A stretch of 64,000 bases of DNA from Antennarius striatus (taxonomy: Eukaryota > Chordata > Actinopteri > Lophiiformes > Antennariidae). Position 1 is the first letter of the stretch, and every line of letters starts with the position of its first letter. Shown here one piece after another: positions 12,683 through 64,000 of this stretch. The stretch covers positions 15,137,001-15,201,000 of the forward strand of contig NC_090780.1 of the NCBI RefSeq assembly GCF_040054535.1, read 5' to 3'. The translations under genes were made by a program, and so were the position numbers. Below the pieces are notes generated by a model. It saw only the letters and a program-made list of their open reading frames with translations, ran no database searches and was not told the origin of the DNA.

Positions 12683-12753
<71 letters not shown>

Positions 12754-14427
12754 CTGGTCCCCAGTCCAAGACCAAATGGACCGAGCTGTTGCCACCCCAA
12801 AGCTCTTCAAAACACCTTATCAAAAATCCCTCTATCAGCTTAGTTGTAGTTTATAGGAGTTCACTTGACTTATTACACTCGGCTTAGTAATTAATGTGTT
12901 TACATATATGTACACATGTGTGCATACCTCTCCCCAGCCCTCAGCTGAAGTAACTCTTCTTACAGTCATATTAATACTGCCTTCTCCACTCCCATGTTGG
13001 GTAGACAATGAGCCAGACAGCACTGCTGTGTCACAGTTTGTCAAAGGAGCCTGAAGTTGGAAAGTTGACAGGAAAGTTGACAAAGCTGATAATATTAGAG
13101 TAACCCCGACCCAGAAAAGGAGATGTCTGGAAGGTCAACGTGAGTAATTTTCTTCTTATACCTCAATGGACTGGGAAATGTGCATCCTGCTGATTTCAAT
13201 ATAGGGAAACCCTCCTGGCATGTCATCGAAATCCTCATCATTACGGTCAAACAGGTCTGTAGCATCCACACTAACACTGATGGTCCCCTAAGTAAAAAGA
13301 TTATTATGGTAAGAGTATGAAAAAAGTAACGGGGGAAACATAAGGTGAGTTAGAACATTTGTTTGCAGAGTGTTGGTCCAAATGAAAAGCAGAAAGGTAG
13401 CAATGTTGACAGAATGATGGTATGTAGTTGGGAGTGAGAAACCTTGGGTTTAGTTCTTTGCTGCAGCCTCCTGTCTTCTCTCTCTCTTCGCAACCTTTCG
13501 TACTCCTCTCGGATTTCTGCTGGTGTTCTTTTCCTCTCCACCAACTACACAGCATCATCACCAGAATAAAGTGGAAGTGAAACCATGCTCATCCTATATG
13601 TGACATGTTGCAACAGCACTACTCGTTTTTCAAACAGAAAATAAAGAAGAAGGATTCTGCTATACACATTAAATACCTCCCAGCCTTCCACCTCAAGACC
13701 TTCCTTTCCAAAGATATCATAGATGGCTCTGGAGTGATCATCACTCAGCACTGACAGGAAAGAAGGAAATGATGTTGCTACTGATGCCCAGAGCAATCAG
13801 CTTCATTTCAAGTGTATTTCATGAGTTGATCTAAATTGTTTAGATTCCAGCTGGTGTATTTTCAAGCATTCATACCTTTGTATGCCTGGTGTACTTGATT
13901 GAAAAGCTGTTCAGCCTGGTTTTTGAGCTCGGGATCTCGATGTTTATCGGGATGGTAGAGCATACACAGCCTTCGATATGATGACTTAAGCTCCTCTTGT
14001 GTAGCCTGTGATAAAAATGGACATTGTTAGAATATCTACTTTCTATAATTTTCTAGGTTTTACAGATAAATACAGCCCATAATAATTCATTCTACCATTC
14101 AACAAATTGAACAGCTCACAGTCCTTATGAAGCGCAGGGATCTAAACTGTTACGATATATTTATCATAAGGGAATTATATCAGCCACTATTTAATCTGTC
14201 CCAGCTAATATTAACTCGTTGATGGTCCAAATGGAGGTCTGAGACAGGCCTCTAGCTATAATCAAATCAAACGTGTGACATAAATATTTCTACATGCATA
14301 TCTACAAACATGCATTTCGAAGAGCAAATCCTACATGCGTCCAAGTTCGGAGGGCCTTTATATTTATTTTATATCTTCAATGTTTACGCCTCAGCATCAT
14401 CAGCCGGTGTCACCCCCCCCCCCCCCC

Positions 14428-14458
<31 letters not shown>

Positions 14459-14656
14459 ACAGTATCGATGAAGACCGTTACGGAACGGAGGGGTGATGCG
14501 TCGACCTTCCTCAAAATAAATCTACTTCAGGCTCACAACAACGAGCTTTCTAAATCCGGTGTTACAGCAAAACAGAATAAACTGTACCTCTTTCCTGACA
14601 TTGAGTAGAGAGTAGTAGTCTTGGTTATTTAACTCAGAATCCGCGGACGCCGCCAT
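8592..14656 (-). CDS. dnajc11: DnaJ heat shock protein family member C11 (dnajc11), 16 coding exons, 557 aa
   Basis: Spliced CDS on the reverse strand: 14656-14588, 14005-13876, 13750-13677, 13544-13443, 13287-13162, 13050-12928, 12479-12406, 12286-12097, 11913-11828, 11492-11376, 11271-11116, 10822-10753, 10563-10506, 9686-9544, 8877-8748, 8617-8592 (1674 nt). Junctions are GT/AG and in frame; human DNAJC11 is 559 aa. An N-terminal J domain (about residues 14-80) carries the HPD motif at 41-43, needed to stimulate Hsp70 ATPase. A charged helix follows, then a beta-rich middle and the C-terminal DUF3395 region with NAWYGKF and [12 protein letters not shown]. In mammals the protein is mitochondrial, bound to MICOS and the SAM complex, and supports cristae organisation; the same is inferred. 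The exon 14 donor lies inside a (GT)n repeat. Confidence 0.95.
8748..8877 (-). CDS. dnajc11: dnajc11 coding exon 15
   Basis: [30 protein letters not shown] and LRIPKQ. It ends in phase 1 before gtcagt. If the donor is skipped, the frame runs on to a stop at 8689-8691. Confidence 0.93.
9032..9060. repeat. Perfect 11-bp inverted repeat (hairpin)
   Basis: CAGCTGGTGTT and its exact complement flank a 7-base loop, inside dnajc11 intron 14. No function assigned. Confidence 0.7.
9451..9543. repeat. (CA)n microsatellite abutting dnajc11 exon 14
   Basis: About 93 bases of CA with one interruption near 9479. On the dnajc11 strand it is (GT)n and begins directly at the intron 14 donor. Confidence 0.95.
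9544..9686 (-). CDS. dnajc11: dnajc11 coding exon 14
   Basis: [20 protein letters not shown], then [20 protein letters not shown], part of DUF3395. The donor site is the first unit of a (GT)n microsatellite. Confidence 0.95.
10391..10498. repeat. (TG)n microsatellite in dnajc11 intron 13
   Basis: About 38 TG units followed by CG-containing variants (GCGCACGCGCATGCG), ending 8 bases from exon 13. Confidence 0.95.
10506..10563 (-). CDS. dnajc11: dnajc11 coding exon 13
   Basis: [19 protein letters not shown], ending in phase 1 before gtgagg. Its intron begins only a few bases before a long (CA)n tract. Confidence 0.93.
10753..10822 (-). CDS. dnajc11: dnajc11 coding exon 12
   Basis: [23 protein letters not shown], a charged helical stretch leading into DUF3395. 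Donor gtgggt. Confidence 0.92.
11116..11271 (-). CDS. dnajc11: dnajc11 coding exon 11
   Basis: [31 protein letters not shown] and the hydrophobic [11 protein letters not shown], then QTQKE. Donor gtgagt. Confidence 0.95.
11376..11492 (-). CDS. dnajc11: dnajc11 coding exon 10
   Basis: [20 protein letters not shown] and [13 protein letters not shown]. Acceptor cctttccag, donor gtcatt. Confidence 0.94.
11828..11913 (-). CDS. dnajc11: dnajc11 coding exon 9
   Basis: [20 protein letters not shown] and QTKVKGSI, ending two bases into a lysine codon. The donor is gtatgt directly after AA. Confidence 0.93.
12097..12286 (-). CDS. dnajc11: dnajc11 coding exon 8
   Basis: 63 codons in the beta-rich middle part: [41 protein letters not shown]. 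Donor gtacac. Confidence 0.96.
12406..12479 (-). CDS. dnajc11: dnajc11 coding exon 7
   Basis: [20 protein letters not shown] and a few further residues; ends two bases into a cysteine codon completed by exon 8. Confidence 0.93.
12685..12750. repeat. (CA)n microsatellite in dnajc11 intron 6
   Basis: 33 CA units. A short (TA)n stretch precedes it at 12659-12670. Confidence 0.95.
12928..13050 (-). CDS. dnajc11: dnajc11 coding exon 6
   Basis: 41 residues, including [20 protein letters not shown] and [11 protein letters not shown]. Donor gtatgc. Confidence 0.95.
13162..13287 (-). CDS. dnajc11: dnajc11 coding exon 5
   Basis: 42 residues starting [15 protein letters not shown] and ending HISQSIE. 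Phase 0 on both sides. Confidence 0.95.
13443..13544 (-). CDS. dnajc11: dnajc11 coding exon 4
   Basis: 34 residues, [18 protein letters not shown] and the arginine-rich helix that follows. Acceptor ctgtgtag, donor gtttct. Confidence 0.95.
13677..13750 (-). CDS. dnajc11: dnajc11 coding exon 3
   Basis: End of the J domain: [20 protein letters not shown] followed by VEGWE. Acceptor tcctgtcag, donor gtattt. Confidence 0.95.
13876..14005 (-). CDS. dnajc11: dnajc11 coding exon 2 (J domain core, HPD)
   Basis: Residues 24-66. Encodes [18 protein letters not shown], so the catalytic HPD tripeptide is intact. Ends in phase 1 before gtatg. Confidence 0.96.
14412..14461. repeat. Poly-C plus (CA)n in dnajc11 intron 1
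   Basis: A run of 16 C residues passes directly into CA repeats. Confidence 0.9.
14588..14656 (-). CDS. dnajc11: dnajc11 coding exon 1
   Basis: Residues 1-23, MAASADSEL then [11 protein letters not shown], the start of the J domain. The ATG has an AAAC context upstream, and the N-terminus matches human [21 protein letters not shown] in layout. Donor gtacag. Confidence 0.93.
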
Positions 14657-14770
14657 GTTTGCGTTGGGTCCGGTCCCGCCCACTCCCATTGACTCTGAAA
14701 GCTGATTGGTTAGAGAGGGATGGGTTAAGGGCGGAAGTTAGTCTGACACTCAGCTGGTTGTGTTTGAGAA
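14657..14770. promoter_or_regulatory. dnajc11: dnajc11 promoter, possibly bidirectional
   Basis: Directly upstream of the dnajc11 ATG on the reverse strand are a GC-rich stretch, a CCAAT box (reverse-strand; ATTGG at about 14704) and GCGGAAGT at about 14731, an ETS-type core. There is no TATA box. A good forward-strand donor (ATGAG|gtgagt at about 14816) suggests a possible divergent transcript. Confidence 0.5.
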
Positions 14771-14819
14771 CATTTCGAGTTGACGTTTTTGAACAGCAGG
14801 AAAAGTTAATTATGAGGTG

Positions 14820-17600
14820 AGTATTTTTCCCCTGAATATTAGTTGCAAATAAAACCGTCTTTTTTTTTTGTTACTTCACTTTCTTTCTGTCGGAAGATAA
14901 TCGACAGTCTTCCGACTCATCTCAATTCTGATTGGCTCAACATCTTTGTTCATTAACAAGATTGTTCTTGTGTCGAAAATTTAACATGAATGTTGGGCCA
15001 CCGCCTAAACGCTGCCTTCTTGTTTTAAAAGGTGCGAAGTTATAATCAGATCCCTTATTTCTTTTAATTGTATCTGGATATAAAGTAGCGCCTTCTCTTC
15101 TTCTTGGTGGAGTTAATATGTATCTTGTCTGTTTTTATGATTTTTGTGTTTCTTTTCATATTTTATCATTGCTTACATATTTAGATATAATTAATTATGC
15201 ACATGCAAAGTATGTATATCTAATGGTTGAAAAATATGGTTTTCCTTTTTTTTTTTTTTCATTCCAGCCTCTTAAAAAAGTCTGGAATGGAAAAAAATTA
15301 TGGATTAAAATTATTTGTTATTTTTAATAGGAAAAATTAATTTCACTTAGCTCAGTCAAAGAATGAATTAAACTCGTATCTCAATGTACTACTGTCATTC
15401 AGTTAAAGGGCTGAAAGCTTTTTGATGCCAAAATGTCCTTCAAAAAATGTTGGGGTGATTTAAAAGAGACCCATGTATGGTTCTGACCCACAGTGACTCT
15501 GACTAACAAGGATAAAGAGAAACACCTACGTTGACAACACGACTAACAAGAACAGAATCAACTCCTATTACACGTAGGAGCAGCTGGAGCTGACAGACAG
15601 TTCACTTTGGCTCCCTAAAAGGCAAACTTGTGGGGAGACCCACAAGTTGAAGGTGGAAATGATGACAGCTTTTCTGGAAAAGGTTGGAATGCACAGATCT
15701 GACACCTTGTGGCTGTGCAAGAAGGAGCAAATGGAGAAGAAGGAGAAAGTCAACTTTCACACAGGCTGGAGACAGAGTTCCAGTGTCTGGAAACCCTGCT
15801 GGCTCAGGAGAAATAAGAGATCAACAGAAGTTCTGACTCTAAAATTTGAGCTGCGAACCTTCTCTGAGATGCTATGGAATACCAAGACCAGGCTTGAGTG
15901 CCAGACTTCCTGCAGCGCTGATGTCAAAATCTAGCTGGAGAAGATCAAAGCCCTGAATAAGTCTAGAGATGAATGTGCAGCAGGAGAGAGACTGCTTTGA
16001 TTCTCAACTGGAGAAGCAGAAGGAAGAGTTGGACAGTCTTAAGGCTGCTGGAAGAAGCTGAGTACCTGGTTGAAACCACTCATGTGATGTGGCAGGAGGG
16101 AAGCAAAGTACAGACACAATGCAAATCTGGACCTTCAACCATTCATCTCGTGAGACGTTTGGTAATACCAACTTGAATCCTATTACTTTACTGCTCCAGT
16201 GATAGAATAATGTAATACAGGTAATTGAATTTAGCAAAATTACGTAAAAAAATAAGCAAGTAAATACAAATATTTCCACACCGCAAGAGGTAAAATACAA
16301 GTGAAAACTACTTAATCACTATTACATAATCAGATATTGAGGTTACTAAACTTAGCTGCAGTATTTTCAGTTGTGCACCTTTGCATTTCCACTCCACTAT
16401 TTTTCTACCTTATACTGTACCTTGAATTACTTATTCACCTTCACTTACCTGCAATAAAGTATATTACAAGGTAAAATTAGATAGAAACATTTTAGCTTGT
16501 GAAATAGTATTCATTATTGTGGACTCAACAACCAAATATAAAGTCATTATAATGGTCTTTTCACTGAAAGACTGAAATACTAGTCACATTTCCTTAGTAG
16601 CAATGTACTCATTGAGAAGAATGGTATTTTTTTAGTAATAATTACACTAACTACACATCCTCCTCTTTATACTCCACAAAAATTGGATCTTCAATAATGC
16701 ATCATAAAATAAGCCTTTTTTTTAAACCGATATTCCATATAAGAGCTGTCAAACAAATCTTTTAGCCTGAAGAGTACAGCATTCTATATCAGACTCCATC
16801 AATGTCATAATGACTTCATGTCACAATTGATGCACAGCATTTAATATTTGGTTTATATATCAGTTTTATTACATGATCATTCATCAATAAAACACGTCAT
16901 AATTCTTCAACACTGGTGCACGGAGAAGACCAAAAATCGCATATATTGTGCATCACTGTAGTGTCATCTATGTCGATTGTCACAACTCAAAAAAATATGT
17001 AGTGTGGGTTGTTCATTTGTGACAAATTTATTCCAAGCCTAGTTCTGTTGTAGTAATTCTGTTTGTATATAATGAGAATTGTCTTGTTCATCATTGCTTC
17101 TATGCTGAGCTATTCTTCCATTATTCAAGGACACATAATTTCAGGCCAATTTTTTTTTTGTCTACACATCTTTGCTTCTGTTCATTCATCCTGTTTGTAG
17201 GCTATTCTGCCGATGCCAAGAACAGTCTGTGCATCTGCGCTTCAGAGAACACTCAAAGCATATGTGACTAGAAATGAAGCAGCCCGGAATCTTTTCTCTA
17301 CATGTCTATGAGGAAGAATAACTCCCTAACTCACAAGGCTTTCATAAAGGCGACATTCTATCCCGAGGCACATGGTGGTAGTGTGTTAGAATTAAAATAA
17401 AAATATGATCTCAATTGGCATTTTAATATTTAAGAGGGATAATCTCATGCGAAATGTTAATATTGGTGGAATTCCTGATTGACTCCCCACAAACCAAACT
17501 TCCCGAATCCATATTACTGACAGGGATTCGGCGATTTTCTTCCAGAGTAAAAATGGGGAAAAACCACCAGGAAGAGAGGAGACATGTTTTCACGTCACAC
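14820..17600. other. Intergenic region between dnajc11 and camta1
   Basis: AT-rich sequence without a recognised gene. The only coding-like part is 15440-16180, listed separately. The rest (16200-17600) shows no ORF or repeat of note. Confidence 0.6.
15440..16180 (+). pseudogene. Broken coiled-coil-like coding remnant, unassigned
   Basis: Successive frames read as charged, helical protein (KKEQMEKKEKVNF; LETLLAQEK; KIKALNKSRDECAAGE; LEKQKEELDSLKAAG). Stops and frame shifts prevent a continuous product. Composition differs from the AT-rich flanks. It may be a decayed retrocopy of a coiled-coil gene, or exons of a dead gene. I do not recognise the parent. Confidence 0.3.
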
Positions 17601-17858
17601 CGTTAGTTTTTCTTCCTCCAGGTCACAGAGAGAAAGCACCAGTGAGTATGCAGTAAGTGTGCAAACGCGAGTGGAGCTGTTCTTTCAGCACCGCGGGCTG
17701 TACGAGTGACAGCACCGGCCAGCTCATCCGAATCACCTCGACGTCCCCTCCAGACGTGAACGGTTCACAATTTAAGGCCAGACGCGATCTCAAATCGCGT
17801 TTTTCGGAAGTTTTATGTGAATAAAAATGAGTGCACGGGCTTGTGTGTATGAAAGAGG

Positions 17859-17862
<4 letters not shown>

Positions 17863-17890
<28 letters not shown>
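17863..17890. repeat. (GA)n tract upstream of camta1
   Basis: 14 GA units in the promoter region. GAGA-type tracts often sit near vertebrate promoters. Confidence 0.85.
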
Positions 17891-17894
<4 letters not shown>

Positions 17895-18270
17895 GGGGGG
17901 TAGAGAAAGCGAAGACGATGATGAGAATGATGATGATGCTGTGGGAGGCTGTCAAGGTGTCCTCGAATACAGACGTTGTTCAGTGACGTGAGGAGAGAGA
18001 GAGAGAGAGCGCGAGAATGCGCGTGCGCGACAGGGGGCGTGGTCATCTGGGACTAAACAGAGGGATGGAGAATTTCGCGAGTCACCATCACGGATCCTCG
18101 CTGTCAATCATCGGCATCTGGTCCAATCGCGTCACTGAACGCAGCAGGCTCGCCCCGCCGCCCCTTCATCTCAGCCCCACCCCCCTCCTTGAGCTGTCCT
18201 CTCTGTGCACGCGCGTGCCTTCCCCCCCCACACCCCCACCCCCTTCGCCACCACCACCAGTAGGTCTAGT

Positions 18271-18304
18271 AGGAGGAGGAGGAGGAAGAGGAGGAGGAGG
18301 AGGG
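18271..18304. repeat. camta1: (GGA)n tract before the camta1 start
   Basis: Purine-only GGA repeat with one AAG interruption, ending directly at the upstream ATG (18305). If transcribed it lies in the 5' leader. Confidence 0.85.
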
Positions 18305-18327
18305 ATGAGGCGCGCGGCGGAGGGGAA

Positions 18328-62482
<44,155 letters not shown>

Positions 62483-64000
62483 GCAACCTATAATCCCTAC
62501 CCACCCTTCATCTTTTCCCTTTTCTTGTCATGCATCCTTCTAAAAACTCCTTCCTTTTTCCATTCCCCTAAACCCTTCTCCTGCTCATTTCTTTCCCCTC
62601 TTTCTCTCACTTTGTCTCTTCCCTCTTCTCTCAAGAGGGAATGAAAACTCTTCCCAGACAGACTGAGGACAGGATAGGTGTCCATCATGGCAGCTCAGAC
62701 AGACAGACTGCTGGGCAGAGCCCAGGGACCTGGCTCTGCCCACAGCACTGATCCTCCACAGTTTCACTGGGAGGCCATCACATTAACCTCATGGCATTTT
62801 TTGCACTCTTCATGGATATGTTTCTTTGCAAGAGCAAGTCGACAAGTCAAACAGGAGGACACATGGAAGCCCCTGACGCCAACATCCCAGGGTTCATAGC
62901 AGCAACTGGATGTACGTGAAGGCTGCAGTGATGAACAGCTGACTCGAGATGAAAGCTACTTTGACATGCAGAAAATATACAAAACATTTTGTGTTTTGTA
63001 TCCAAACAGTGATCCATGAAAGAATAAGAAAACATAAACCAAAAAAACACATCTTTATGTTGCATTTGCATGCAAAGATTTTTTTTCTCGCTTATGCCTC
63101 CTCCACATCATCTAGAAAATAGTGGCAAGTCATTCAGCAATGTATCGCAATACCACCAACCACTCTGACTCACAGGCTTAGAAACCTTCTTATTAGTCAC
63201 CTCATCATAAAAGGAGGAACTGCACTTGAATGTAAGAGGAGCATTGTTCGATAAGGGTCGGGGTCTGAATAATGATGTCTTAATTTGTTACATGGACTTT
63301 GTATGGAGTCGTTCTCAGAGGCAGCTTTTGCTCGCCTGATGTGGTGTGTCTGTGTTTGTTCAATTCAATGCATGTGTTTGAGCTACAAGCTCCTGCATGC
63401 TTGCCAAACTGCTTTAGTGTTGTTTCTTTTGTATTTCTGTGTGTAGTTGTGTCCCACTTACGTCCTCATCAACTGATCCTCGCCCTGTGTAATGTGAACT
63501 CTGTAAGGACAAATGACTTGTTTTGGGTGCTTTTTTTACTCTATTTATTTAAGGGTCTGATTATTTATTTAAGTGGCTCAAGAGTGGTTTAGCTTGAGAC
63601 TTATTCCCCCCTCCCCCCGTGTGGTTATATATGACATGTTCTAACGGTTAAATGTCTCTGTTAGTTTGTTCTTTGCGTGAACCTCTAAATCCTGACTGTG
63701 GTTTTGAGGAGGGAGTCACATACCATTGCCTTGACTTTGTCTTGACTCTGAGAGGTCTCTATGCTTGCTCTGTACAGGACATGGGTTCTATACCTGTCCC
63801 TAAAAAGGGCATTGGTCCCCATATTAGCCCTAAAGGGTGATCAAATCCATATTTTGGACTATTGCATATTCCTGTATATAAACTGACGAGGTAAGGGGAT
63901 ACAAGGACCCTGAAACTTTTTCATAAGAGGACTGTATTTAAGATTATAAATTATTTTACTCCCATATTAAAAACTTAGAACAGAGACCTGGGTACACAGG
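62483..64000 (+). other. camta1: camta1 3' UTR (start of)
   Basis: No other gene is recognised to the window end. An ATTAAA at 63966-63971 could be a poly(A) signal; the UTR may also extend beyond the window. Confidence 0.55.

Larger units (their letters stand above)
17600..18304 (+). promoter_or_regulatory. camta1: camta1 CpG-rich promoter and 5' UTR
   Basis: CG dinucleotides are frequent here, unlike the flanks. Elements include GA tracts at 17863-17890 and about 17993-18008, a GTGACGTG at about 17983, CCAAT at 18123-18127, and GGA/CCACC repeats just before the start. The transcription start is not resolvable. Confidence 0.55.

Overview
This window is vertebrate nuclear DNA, most likely from a teleost fish. 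Three intron-bearing protein-coding genes lie in the order phf13 (+), dnajc11 (-), camta1 (+). This matches the human 1p36.31 block PHF13-(THAP3)-DNAJC11-CAMTA1. The fish assignment rests on compact introns, very dense (CA)n/(TG)n microsatellites, an RTE/Rex3-like LINE scrap, a short palindromic MITE, and protein sequences close to but distinct from the mammalian ones. There are no prokaryotic features.

Region by region: 1-1200 is intergenic with a decayed LINE fragment. phf13 (coding exons 1677-4287) is a five-exon gene for a 325-aa PHD-finger chromatin reader, with a 3' UTR probably ending near 6660. dnajc11 (coding 14656 down to 8592) has 16 coding exons for a 557-aa mitochondrial J-domain protein of the MICOS/SAM bridging complex, and its 3' UTR probably ends near 6750, converging on phf13. 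From 14.8 to 17.6 kb is intergenic and contains a broken coiled-coil-like open segment. From about 17.6 kb to the end is camta1, a calmodulin-binding transcription activator of 21 coding exons (18328-62482, about 1575 aa) with CG-1, TIG, ankyrin and IQ parts in the expected order. Its introns hold most of the microsatellites. A CpG-rich segment at 54.7-55.5 kb looks like an internal promoter.

All exon boundaries were derived by hand from splice consensus, reading-frame continuity and similarity to the human proteins as I remember them. Every exon junction in the three models is frame-consistent, and the totals are exact multiples of three (978, 1674 and 4728 nt including stops). No alignment or database search was run.

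The most interesting points are in gene architecture. The last camta1 exon can be read in two frames depending on a 31-nt alternative exon, and both products resemble human CAMTA1 C-termini. The first camta1 exon carries two overlapping starts. The conserved exon just after the CG-1 core is not detectable, yet the frame is preserved. phf13 intron 4 is 84 nt with no in-frame stop (exitron-like). Two splice sites are built directly from microsatellites. No novel biological system was found; this is an ordinary vertebrate locus with unusual splicing architecture.
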